Under the pieces are notes generated by a model. It was not told the DNA's origin. It ran no database searches and worked only from the letters and a program-made list of their open reading frames with translations. From NCBI GenBank assembly GCA_035523875.1, contig DATKPY010000037.1, positions 1-64,000 on the forward strand: a DNA stretch of 64,000 nt, given 5' to 3'. Source of the stretch: JASHUC01 sp035523875 (lineage in GTDB: Bacteria; Pseudomonadota; Gammaproteobacteria; Steroidobacterales; Steroidobacteraceae). Positions 9,508 through 17,349 of this stretch are shown here, piece by piece. Within the stretch, counting starts at the first letter, position 1. Each line of letters starts with the position of its first letter. The translations under genes and the position numbers were made by a program.

Positions 9508-11670
9508 ATGAGATTCGCGCAGCGGCTGCTCGTGGTGGCCGTGACGGCACTCGCCGGATTCGCTGCCGGCACGACAGCTGCACAGGGGACGACAGCCGCC
9601 ATGGCCGCCGATAATCCGTTTGCCCACCCGAGTACGCTGCCTTTCGGGCTGCCGCCCTTCAACCGCATTCACGACAGCGACTATCTACCCGCCTTCCAGG
9701 CGGGCATGCGGGCGCAGCTCGCTGAGGTCGCAGCGATCGCGGATGACCCGCGCCCGCCCACCTTCGAAAACACGATCGTGGCGCTGGAGCGCTCCGGGCA
9801 GCTCCTCCAACGTGTCGAGCGCACCTTCTCCAACCTCAACTCGTGCAACACCGATCCGCAGATGCAGCAGGTCGACACCGAAATGGCCCCGAGGCTCGCG
9901 GCCCACGAGGATGCGATCTTTCTGAATCCACACCTGTGGAGGCGCGTCGAGGCGCTCTACAACGAGCGTGCCGGGCTGCATCTCGATCCGGAGTCGCTCG
10001 AGCTGCTGAGCCGCTACCACGTGCGTTTCGTCCGTGCCGGCGCGCAGCTGTCGGAGGCCGACAAGGCGCGGCTGCGGCAACTGAACGAGCAAATCTCCTC
10101 GCTCATGACGCGCTTCAAGCACAACGTGCTCAAGGCGACCGTCGACAGCGCGGTAGTGGTCGACGAGGCGAGCGAGCTCGCAGGCCTCACCCCGGTGCAG
10201 ATCGGAGCCGCAAGGGCCGCAGCCGAGCGCCGCGGGCTCAAGGGCAAGTGGCTCATCGCACTGCAGAACACCACCAATCAGCCGCTGCTCGCCAACCTCA
10301 CCGACCGTGCGCTGCGCGAGCGCATCTATAAGGCCTCCACCAGCCGCGGGCTCACGGGTAGCGCGGATAACCGGCCGGTGATCGCAGCGCTGGTCAAGGC
10401 CCGCGCCGAGCGCGCGGCGCTCCTCGGCTACGCGAATCACGCCGCCTATGTGCTCGCCGACGAGTCCGCGGGCACCCCGGCCGCCGTCACCGACATGATC
10501 CGGCAGATCGCGCCGGCGGCGCTGGCGCGCGCGCACGAGGAGGCTGCCGACATGCAGAAGCTCATCGACGCGCAGGCCAAGGCGCGCGGCGTCGCGCCTT
10601 TCAAGCTCGAGCCCTGGGACTGGTTCTTCTACTCCGAGCAGGTGCGCAAGGCGCGCTACGACTTCGACCAGGCGCAGGTGGCGCCGTATTTCGAGCTCGA
10701 GCACGTGCTGCGCGACGGCCTGTTCTGGGCCGCGAACCAGCTGTACGGACTCACGTTCAAGGAGCGCAAGGATCTACCGGTCTACCAGCCGGACGTGCGC
10801 GTCTTCGAGGTGTACGATGCCGACGGCAAGCCGCTCGCGCTGTTCCTCGCCGACTACTTCGCGCGCGACAACAAGCAGGGCGGGGCCTGGATGAACAGCT
10901 ACGTCGAGCAGTCGCACCTGCTCGGGGACCGGCCGGTGGTCGCGAACCACCTCAACATCCCGAAGCCCGCGCCGGGACAGCCGGTGCTGCTGACGTTCGA
11001 CGATGTCACCGGCATGTTCCACGAATTCGGTCATGCGATCCACGGCATGCTCTCGAACGTGCGCTACCCGAGCCTCTCGGGCACCAATGTGCCGCGCGAC
11101 TTCGTCGAGTATCCATCGCAGTTCAACGAGATGTGGGCGCGCGAACCCGTGGTGGTCGCGCACTACGCGCACGACTACCGCAGCGGCGCACCGATGCCGC
11201 CCGAGCTCCTCGCCAAGGTGCTCGCCGCGCAGAAATTCAACCAAGGCTATGCGACCCTCGAGTACCTCGAGGCTGCGCACGTTGACATGGCCTGGCACCT
11301 CATCACGGCCGCGCAGGCGCCCGTGCCGGATGCGGTGCCGGCCTTCGAGCTCGCGGCGCTCAGGGCGGCGGGGCTCGATTACCCGCCGGTGCCGCCGCGC
11401 TATCACTCACCGTACTTCTCGCACATCTTCGCCGGCGGTTACTCGGCCGGCTACTATGCGTATCTCTGGAGCGAGGTACTGGCGCGCGACACCGGCCGGT
11501 GGTTCCATCTGCACGGCGGACTGACCCGGGCCAACGGCGACTATCTGCGCAAAATGGTGCTGTCGCGCGGCCGCAGCGAGGATCCGCAGCTGCTCTTCCG
11601 CAAGTTCTACGGCCAAGCGCCCGACATTGCTCCGCTCCTCGAGTATCGCGGGCTGAGCGGCGGCGGCTGA
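9508..11670 (+). CDS. dcp: Exported M3-family oligopeptidase (peptidyl-dipeptidase Dcp type)
   Basis: 720 residues. AAGGAG seven bases before the ATG fixes the start. A Sec signal peptide (MRFAQRLLVVAVTALAGFAAG, then AxA-type residues) precedes NPFAHPSTLPFGLPPFNRI, the usual beginning of mature Dcp/OpdA-type enzymes. The zinc site is HEFGHAIHGML (HExxH) at about residues 507-517, with the downstream Glu in EYPSQFNEMWAREP. Other family blocks: GYANHAAYVLADESAG, FKERKDLPVYQPDVRVFEV and FAGGYSAGYYAYLWSEVLARD. Such enzymes remove dipeptides from, or cleave, short peptides. The signal peptide points to periplasmic peptide turnover rather than the cytosolic role of E. coli OpdA. It appears to be a single-gene unit. 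Confidence 0.93.
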   Translation: MRFAQRLLVVAVTALAGFAAGTTAAQGTTAAMAADNPFAHPSTLPFGLPPFNRIHDSDYLPAFQAGMRAQLAEVAAIADDPRPPTFENTIVALERSGQLLQRVERTFSNLNSCNTDPQMQQVDTEMAPRLAAHEDAIFLNPHLWRRVEALYNERAGLHLDPESLELLSRYHVRFVRAGAQLSEADKARLRQLNEQISSLMTRFKHNVLKATVDSAVVVDEASELAGLTPVQIGAARAAAERRGLKGKWLIALQNTTNQPLLANLTDRALRERIYKASTSRGLTGSADNRPVIAALVKARAERAALLGYANHAAYVLADESAGTPAAVTDMIRQIAPAALARAHEEAADMQKLIDAQAKARGVAPFKLEPWDWFFYSEQVRKARYDFDQAQVAPYFELEHVLRDGLFWAANQLYGLTFKERKDLPVYQPDVRVFEVYDADGKPLALFLADYFARDNKQGGAWMNSYVEQSHLLGDRPVVANHLNIPKPAPGQPVLLTFDDVTGMFHEFGHAIHGMLSNVRYPSLSGTNVPRDFVEYPSQFNEMWAREPVVVAHYAHDYRSGAPMPPELLAKVLAAQKFNQGYATLEYLEAAHVDMAWHLITAAQAPVPDAVPAFELAALRAAGLDYPPVPPRYHSPYFSHIFAGGYSAGYYAYLWSEVLARDTGRWFHLHGGLTRANGDYLRKMVLSRGRSEDPQLLFRKFYGQAPDIAPLLEYRGLSGGG

Positions 11671-11843
11671 GCGCAAGCACCAAGGAAACTGCTCGATGGG
11701 CTGCATCTCTCGCGAACTTCCATCTCATCCAGCTTTCCCGGGCCATCGGGAAGCGAGTCAGCGCCAAGTCAGATAGTCTTCTGCCGCCAGTTGATCCACT
11801 GACGTAGGGATCGCCGCGTGACCGAGGCCGAGATCCGCCAGAG

Positions 11844-12710
11844 ATGACGCGAGCTTCCGGGGACAGACGGCGAGAGCCGGTCGCGCCGCGGATGGGCCCG
11901 GTGGTCGAGCGATTCCAGCAATTCTCGTTCACATCCGGCGGGCTCGCTCATCCGGTCTACTACGCGGGCGAATCCCGCAATCCCCGGTTGTTGCTCTTGC
12001 CTGAGGTTGCCGGCTTCTCTCCCGGGCTGCGCCTGTTCGCCGAACGGCTGGTCGCTGCGGAGTTTCGAATCTATGTCCCGTGGCTTTTCGGTCCCGTCGG
12101 CAGGAGGGCGCCACTGCGGAACGCCGTCAGGCTGTGCATCTCGCGCGAGTTCGGCTATCTACGCGCCGGTGCTTCGTCTCCGATCACAGCATGGCTTCGC
12201 GCACTCGGTGCGCACATCAGCAGGCACAGTGGACAGAGCAGGATCGGGGCGATCGGAATGTGTCTGAGCGGCGCCTTCGCGATTCCGCTCGTCATCGACC
12301 CGAACGTCGCGGCCGCAGTGGCGGCTCAGCCCTCGATTCCCCTCTCGCCGCTGTTCACGGTCTTTGGCGTTGAGCGGGTGGACCGAGCGGGTAGACTCAA
12401 TGTGAGCGATCGCGAGATCGCCGAGGCGCGTGCTCGGCTCCTCACCGGTGAGGCTCACCTGCTCGCGGTTCGCTGTCGTCCGGACCGCATTTGTCCGCGT
12501 GGGAAGATCGAGCGCCTCCTGAGAGAGTTCCCCGTCGGACTCGAAGTTCGAGAGTATGCGGAACCTGGCGAGCGTAACGGCCTCGGTGAGCGTCCCCACG
12601 CGACATTCACGCGCGAGTACCGCATCGCAACGAACGCCTCGGCCGACCATTACTCGCGACGGGCGTTCGCCGATCTCGTCACGTTCTTCAACCGACATTT
12701 GCGCGCGTGA
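11844..12710 (+). CDS. Dienelactone-hydrolase-like alpha/beta hydrolase
   Basis: About 288 residues from ATG 11844; ATG 11892 (MGPVVERFQQFSF) matches where relatives usually begin, and neither start has a clear ribosome site. The fold is DLH-like: PRLLLLPEVAGFSPGL holds the Glu of the strand-1 loop, GAIGMCLSGAFA is the nucleophile elbow with Cys in place of Ser as in true dienelactone hydrolases, and DHYSRRAF near the end offers the His. The Asp is probably in VRCRPDRICP. The carbonyl substrate is unknown. The cysteine nucleophile separates it from ordinary esterases. No aromatic-degradation genes are nearby. Confidence 0.72.
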   Translation: MTRASGDRRREPVAPRMGPVVERFQQFSFTSGGLAHPVYYAGESRNPRLLLLPEVAGFSPGLRLFAERLVAAEFRIYVPWLFGPVGRRAPLRNAVRLCISREFGYLRAGASSPITAWLRALGAHISRHSGQSRIGAIGMCLSGAFAIPLVIDPNVAAAVAAQPSIPLSPLFTVFGVERVDRAGRLNVSDREIAEARARLLTGEAHLLAVRCRPDRICPRGKIERLLREFPVGLEVREYAEPGERNGLGERPHATFTREYRIATNASADHYSRRAFADLVTFFNRHLRA

Positions 12711-12883
12711 GCGCGACGAGCTCTTGGCTCGCCGGGCGCCGAATTCCGCGCTCAATCACAAAGCATTGCAGCAATGAGTGAGGATTGATATCGAGCGATC
12801 CGGCTTATGTTCGGCCCGTCACACCACGCCAAACAATAAGTCACTAGTCTCGCGCGTGCCTGAAAGCTCTACAGGGGGGTCGT

Positions 12884-13411
12884 ATGTCACGCTATTGGTT
12901 GGCTCTATGGGTAGGTCTTGGGACGCTCTCGGCTGCGTTGCCGATTTCCGCGCAGGAGATCTACTGCACGATTACGGGCTCGAAGCAGGGCGAGTTAAAG
13001 AGCACCGATAGCTCCTCGCAGATTCCAGTACTCTTTCTCACGGAGGAGGTTTCCGTCCCGTACGATGCCACCTCCGGAGCCGCCGCCGGAAAGCCCACCG
13101 AGAAGCCGCTGACGATCGTCAAGGAGCTCGATGCCACCTCGCCGCAGCTGTTCGCCGCGGCCGTGACCAACGAGGTGTTCCCCGCCGTCGCGTGCACCTT
13201 CTATCGCACCTCCCAGACCGGCGCCCGGCAGGCCTACTTCAGGATCTCCCTGACTGACGCGACGATCGTGGAATACAAGGATTCGGGCGATGGCGCCAAC
13301 GGTGACTCCTTCGGCGACGAGCGCGAACGAGTCTCCTTTATCTATCGGACGATCGTCCTTACGGACCTGAGTTCCGGTACGACAGCCACGGACGATTGGA
13401 TCGGCCCCTGA
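12884..13411 (+). CDS. Hcp-family (T6SS tube-like) protein with a Sec signal peptide
   Basis: 175 residues; AGGGGGG lies just before the ATG. Residues 1-22 form a signal peptide (MSRYWLALWVGLGTLSAALP, cut after ISA). The mature part follows the Hcp pattern: a short first strand, FLTEEVSVPYD, KPLTIVKELDATSPQLFAAAV (the conserved TK..D..SP.L motif), EVFPAVACTFYR, QAYFRISLTDATIVEYKD and ERVSFIYRTI. Known: Hcp hexamers form the inner tube of type VI secretion and leave the cell through that machine, not by Sec. Here there is no other T6SS gene in the window, and the signal peptide would send the protein to the periplasm. Inferred: a repurposed Hcp fold, possibly a periplasmic or surface ring or tube. 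Confidence 0.8.
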   Translation: MSRYWLALWVGLGTLSAALPISAQEIYCTITGSKQGELKSTDSSSQIPVLFLTEEVSVPYDATSGAAAGKPTEKPLTIVKELDATSPQLFAAAVTNEVFPAVACTFYRTSQTGARQAYFRISLTDATIVEYKDSGDGANGDSFGDERERVSFIYRTIVLTDLSSGTTATDDWIGP

Positions 13412-13471
13412 GGCGAATGCGCGGGAGGTTCTGCGTCCTCGACGCGAACCCGCCACGAGCGTTCCAGGCCG

Positions 13472-13759
13472 CTACGAATCGGGGCTCGCCGGCCCCGGCT
13501 CGCCCCGCAGGTCTGCCAGTGCGGCGGCGGCGCTGCGCGTGCCACGCGCGCCGCGTACCAGCGTCCAGGCTGCGGCCGAGAAGACGAGGATGTTGGCCGC
13601 GATGACCGGAATCTCCCGGATGCGCATTCCATAGGTCATCCACAGCAGGGCACCGATCATCTGTGCGCCGCGCAGCAGCGATGGGCGCGAGAAGAAGTAG
13701 GAGCCGACGAAGACAGCAGTCGCTGCCCACCCGAGCAGCTCGGTCAGCAGATGTGTCAT
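13472..13759 (-). CDS. Small inner-membrane protein, YgjV/PQ-loop-like
   Basis: 95 residues from ATG 13759, whose ATGA overlaps the stop of the upstream HAD gene, indicating translational coupling. Three hydrophobic segments are visible (LLTELLGWAATAVFVGSYFF, MIGALLWMTYGMRIREIPVI, ANILVFSAAAWTLVRG). The pattern GWxAxxxFxxSYFF, R.....Q..GALLW..YG.....P....N resembles the inner-membrane YgjV and SemiSWEET-like half-transporters. Such proteins of ~90 residues dimerise. Its cargo is unknown. Coupling to a phosphatase gene suggests joint function, but nothing in the sequence says which. Confidence 0.65.
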   Translation of the reverse strand: MTHLLTELLGWAATAVFVGSYFFSRPSLLRGAQMIGALLWMTYGMRIREIPVIAANILVFSAAAWTLVRGARGTRSAAAALADLRGEPGPASPDS

Positions 13760-14586
13760 GCGCTCGCGGCCTGCGGGCGTGTCTGCTGCAGCAGGAGCTG
13801 CCCGACATGGACTCGATCCGTGCGATCGCGCTCCCAACCGTCCAACGTCAGGCCGTGAGACTCGAACAAGTCGCGAATCTCGCGGGTGTCCAGATGCATG
13901 AGCTGATCGAGAATCGGCACCATGATGCTGAAGGCGTTGTCACTGAGCACCGTGCTTTTGGCGATGCGCGCGAGCTGCCTGTTCTCCGAGACGGCGATCG
14001 TGAACCCGTCATGATTATTGACATGCAGCATGACGTGGACGTCGGAGCTGCCGTCGCCGACATAAATGACGCGGTCGGGAGCCACGGCCAAGCGCTGCTG
14101 GATCTCCTCGATGACCGCGACCTTTCCGTAACCGGCAGGCACGCGCCGTATCGCGCGAACCTCGCCGGAGTCCTCGTCGAGGTCGAGCTCGGTGCCATAG
14201 ATGTGCTCGGGCGGCACCACGCCCTCGAGGGCTGAGATCACGATCTCGCGCGGTGCGGCCGAGATCACGAAAAACGAGAACCTGCACTCCGCAGTGCCTC
14301 GGCGCAAAAAATCGACGAGCGCCGGGATTGCGGCTTTGAGGCGGATGCGGCGACCGACTTCGGTGAGATGCTCGCGGCGCACGCCGCGAAATTCTGGATC
14401 GTGACGGATCAAATAGGCAAGCTCACCGCCCTGCTGCACCAGGTTGCTCCGCGCAAGACCAGCCACGCGCTGCTCGAAACCGGAGATTCCCATGAGCTCG
14501 CTCAAGGCCAGGCCGGAGTCTGCGAAGCTCAAAGTCTGGTCGAAATCCGAGGCGAGCAGATAATGCTTGAGCGGAGCGAAAGCCAC
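13756..14586 (-). CDS. HAD-superfamily phosphatase, phosphoserine-phosphatase-like
   Basis: 276 residues; GTG start at 14586 with AAGGA five bases before it. HAD motifs are all present: DFDQT (residues ~14-18; nucleophile Asp and acid/base Asp), VISAA (motif II), the Lys of GYGKVAV (motif III) and VGDGSSD (motif IV). A helical cap of ~80 residues between motifs I and II (subclass I) matches the phosphoserine phosphatase/MtnX-like group. It should dephosphorylate a small metabolite in the cytosol; the substrate is not identifiable. It is first in a two-gene unit with the small membrane protein. A dyad at 14639-14660 lies 50-75 bases upstream and may regulate it. Confidence 0.82.
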   Translation of the reverse strand: MAFAPLKHYLLASDFDQTLSFADSGLALSELMGISGFEQRVAGLARSNLVQQGGELAYLIRHDPEFRGVRREHLTEVGRRIRLKAAIPALVDFLRRGTAECRFSFFVISAAPREIVISALEGVVPPEHIYGTELDLDEDSGEVRAIRRVPAGYGKVAVIEEIQQRLAVAPDRVIYVGDGSSDVHVMLHVNNHDGFTIAVSENRQLARIAKSTVLSDNAFSIMVPILDQLMHLDTREIRDLFESHGLTLDGWERDRTDRVHVGQLLLQQTRPQAASA

Positions 14587-14638
14587 GGCGATCCTTCTAT
14601 GTGAGAGTGCGATCTGGGGGTTCCAATCTCATCATACA

Positions 14639-14660
14639 AAGTGACGTAACGCTGTCACTT
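14639..14660. promoter_or_regulatory. Inverted repeat (candidate operator) upstream of the HAD gene
   Basis: AAGTGAC and GTCACTT are perfect 7-base arms separated by 8 bases, in an A/T-richer patch of the gap ahead of the minus-strand HAD gene. On the minus strand a TATGAT (14636-14631) lies next to it and could be the -10 element, so the dyad would cover the promoter. No regulator gene is adjacent. Confidence 0.4.
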
Positions 14661-14765
14661 GACAACGATTCTTGCCGCGAACAATTAATCTCATGTGACC
14701 GACGCATCGAACTGTGACCGCTGCACGCTCTCAACCAGATCGCTCCGCCGCCCGGTGTCACTCGA

Positions 14766-16466
14766 TCAACCGCGCTCACTGTCGCGTCGGTCCTTGACGA
14801 GCACGATCTCGTCGAAGAGTTCGTAGCGGGCCGTCGGTACCCGCTCAGCGCCCACGGCATGGTAGTAGCGCATGGTGATCGAGGTTTTCCCAGTGGTCTC
14901 CCCGGGATCCAAATCGAACACGGCGATGCCGTACCCGGTGACCGTGTCGCGGCGCGCCGACCAGATCGCATCCTCGACTGCATCGGCACCGTGCTTGACG
15001 AACACTCCGGGGTGGTAGCCAGGGATCGGTCGATTCGGCTTGGTGATGACCTTGGCTTGGGGCGCACCGTTCTGCGGGTTCACTCCGTACACATCGAGCG
15101 GTGCGGCGGTGCCACCTCCGCCGAGGATCAGATGAATGGTACCGCGGTTGGTGTCGAATCGCCCGTCGCGGGGCTCCGCGGTGACCACCGGGTGCGGCCG
15201 GCGGGTGTCGACGACGGTCCCCGTGGCGGCATCCCGGCCGACGTGATGAGTGCAGCCACGTACCGGGAAGCTGCGCTCGTAGTCGTGGTCGTGACCGCAG
15301 AGTACCAGGTCGACGCCATAGCGGTCGAAAAGCGGCAGCCAGCTCTCGCGAATCCCTTTGTCCGAGCCGTTGCCGCTCTTCGATGAGCTGAGTGCGTCCT
15401 GATGCATCTGCACCACGATCCAGTCGACGCTGGCGTCGCGTTGCGCAGCTGCCAGGGTTTCCTCGAGCCAGCGCGTCTGCACGCCCTCGCTATAGCCGCG
15501 GATGTAGAGCGAGGTGCCGGGGGGGATGGGCGCGTGACCCGTGCTTGGCGCTGGCAGGAGCGGCTCCGGACCCGGGTTGAAGGCGCCGCTGTCCTGATAG
15601 ATCACGTCATCCGCCGCGAGCGAGATGAACAACGCCGAGCCCACCTGGAACCGATACCAGCGGCCCGGGAATCGCGTCCCGTTGTCCGGGAGCGAGTACC
15701 GGGTCAGGTAAGCATCCAAGCCGTGCTCGCCATTGCAGAACTCGATCTCGTGATTGCCGGGACAGGGCATCCAGGGACGCTGGGCAGCCGAGCGTTGCAC
15801 GTTGTTGCCGAAGTCGGCCCAGACGGCGGGTTGCGCGGTATGGTTCAAATTGGCGTAGCACAGATCGCCATTGAGAAGATGAAACAGAGGGTTGAAATGC
15901 TCGACTGCATCGACGGCGTGGCGGCTCTGCGGCGATGACATCACCCAGGAGGTCACAGGCGTTGCCAGATCGCCATAGCTCGTCCAGCGGAACGGTACCC
16001 GGCCCTGGGGCGCGGTACGGAACGTTGCCGATAAAGGTCTTCTTCGACGGCTGTCGTTGTCGGCGGTGACGGCGTAGCGATAGGGGGCGTTGGCCGAGAG
16101 CGCCTCGAGCTTGGCGTGATACGTGAATACGGTCTGCCCGTTGAGCCCATCGGTGTACGTGCGCTGAGTGGCGTGAACCACGGATGGCGCAGTCCCGGGG
16201 TGTTCCAGGATCACCCGGGGGTTCACCGCCTGTGCGGGCGAGGCCCAGGAAACAACCACGGTGTGAGCGGGGTCGGCACCCCAGGTCAAATGGACCTGTT
16301 CGGGCGTTCCGCTCGCCGAGGCCGCGTCGGTCGCTTCGCTGAATAACGCGAGCGGCGAGGTCGCGGCGGCGCTTCCGGCGCCCCTGAAGAACTCGCGTCG
16401 CGATATCGGCGCGCCGGGGGCCGCGCCCGCAGAATCGGTTCGTTGCGGGTACTTGGGCTTGGTCAA
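14766..16466 (-). CDS. Tat-exported purple-acid-phosphatase-like metallophosphoesterase
   Basis: 566 residues if begun at TTG 16466; a longer open frame to 16655 would overlap the divergent SRAP gene and bury the signal peptide. Residues 22-27 are SRREFF followed by a hydrophobic Ala/Ser stretch, a twin-arginine signal. Residues ~60-160 are an FN3-like N-terminal domain of purple acid phosphatases (VHLTWGADPAHTVVVSWASP). The catalytic domain has the metal ligands in order: YGDLA, NGDLCY (Asp and the metal-binding Tyr), GNHEIE, VQMHQD and GHDHDYER. A C-terminal extension holds GTIHLILGGGGT. Known: the family uses Fe-M centres to hydrolyse phosphomonoesters or diesters; Tat export fits metal loading in the cytoplasm. 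It is probably phosphate-scavenging, but no pho box was identified. Confidence 0.88.
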   Translation of the reverse strand: MTKPKYPQRTDSAGAAPGAPISRREFFRGAGSAAATSPLALFSEATDAASASGTPEQVHLTWGADPAHTVVVSWASPAQAVNPRVILEHPGTAPSVVHATQRTYTDGLNGQTVFTYHAKLEALSANAPYRYAVTADNDSRRRRPLSATFRTAPQGRVPFRWTSYGDLATPVTSWVMSSPQSRHAVDAVEHFNPLFHLLNGDLCYANLNHTAQPAVWADFGNNVQRSAAQRPWMPCPGNHEIEFCNGEHGLDAYLTRYSLPDNGTRFPGRWYRFQVGSALFISLAADDVIYQDSGAFNPGPEPLLPAPSTGHAPIPPGTSLYIRGYSEGVQTRWLEETLAAAQRDASVDWIVVQMHQDALSSSKSGNGSDKGIRESWLPLFDRYGVDLVLCGHDHDYERSFPVRGCTHHVGRDAATGTVVDTRRPHPVVTAEPRDGRFDTNRGTIHLILGGGGTAAPLDVYGVNPQNGAPQAKVITKPNRPIPGYHPGVFVKHGADAVEDAIWSARRDTVTGYGIAVFDLDPGETTGKTSITMRYYHAVGAERVPTARYELFDEIVLVKDRRDSERG

Positions 16467-16563
16467 GGGTGTATCTCGCCTCGATGCGGTCGCCGCGCAT
16501 CCGGCTGTCGCCGTGTGCGGACATTTTGGCACGTTCGGCTGATCGGTCGTAACCTCGCGCTCG

Positions 16564-17250
16564 ATGAGCGAGCGATTGGTGATTCCCGACCGGGCCGAGG
16601 CAGAGAGCGAGCTCGTCGTGAGGTACGCCTGGTGGCAGTTCGCGGCGCGCTTCAACGTGGCGGTGTCCCAGAGCGTCCCCGTAGCTCGAATGCATGAGCG
16701 CGAATCCGAGGGCGTGATGATGCGGTGGGGTCTCGTGCCGGCGTCCGCGAAGGGTCAGCTCACGCACGGCGGCTGCGCTCGGATAGGCGCCGACGCTCTG
16801 CTCGGCTCCGAGGACTTCCGCACCGCATGGATCTCCGGGCAGCGCGGCATCCTGCCGCTCGCGGGCTTCTATGTCTGGCAGCGCGCCCGTGCGGGGCACC
16901 GCCAGCCACACTACTTGCGCCTGGAGGACCGCGCCGTGTTTGGCGTTGCCGTGCTGTGGGAGCGTTCGGTGACCGACGATGACGATGTCATCGAGAGCTG
17001 TGCGCTCGTGACCGTGCCCGCGAATCCACTGCTCGCCGAAATCGACCCCGCCACGGACCAGATGCCCGCGATCCTGCGCCACCAGGACTACGATACGTGG
17101 CTGCGGTCGAACGTGACCGAGGCGAGTGGGCTTCTGGAGACCTACCCTCAGACGCGGATGGTCAGTCACCCGGTGGGGCCGTACGTCAACCATCTGGAAT
17201 TCGACGAACCGCGGCTGATTCACCGGGCACTGCCAGATCGGGCTCGATAG
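16564..17250 (+). CDS. SRAP (HMCES/YedK-family) protein lacking the catalytic residues
   Basis: 228 residues, divergent from the phosphatase gene. The SRAP fold is recognisable: RFNVAVSQSVPVAR (for RYNIAPTQ..P), MMRWGLVPASAKG, GILPLAGFYVWQ, RQPHYLRLEDRAVFGVAVLWER, ESCALVTVPANPLL, MPAIL and YVNHLEFDEP. In YedK/HMCES, Cys2, Asn75, Glu105 and His160 make the DNA-protein crosslink at abasic sites. Here the start is MSERL with no Cys2, the NAR site reads CAR (Cys71), GFYEW reads GFYVW (Val104) and the HxRMP site reads TDQMP (Thr164). No alternative upstream start restores MCGR. It is therefore a non-crosslinking paralogue, perhaps still DNA-binding, or decaying; the intact frame favours retained use. 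Confidence 0.82.
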   Translation: MSERLVIPDRAEAESELVVRYAWWQFAARFNVAVSQSVPVARMHERESEGVMMRWGLVPASAKGQLTHGGCARIGADALLGSEDFRTAWISGQRGILPLAGFYVWQRARAGHRQPHYLRLEDRAVFGVAVLWERSVTDDDDVIESCALVTVPANPLLAEIDPATDQMPAILRHQDYDTWLRSNVTEASGLLETYPQTRMVSHPVGPYVNHLEFDEPRLIHRALPDRAR

Positions 17251-17349
17251 ATTCCCGACACCTGGCGTTGCGACCGGTGCGGTAAGGTACTGGATGCATG
17301 GGGCTGCGCGCGATCACGCGGTGTTGAAAATTGTCCAGGGAGATTCGCG

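Noticed and set aside
16467..16655. N-terminal extension of the purple-acid-phosphatase-like gene to ATG 16655
   Set aside because: It would overlap the divergent SRAP gene and place ~60 residues before the Tat motif; TTG 16466 gives a normal Tat signal.
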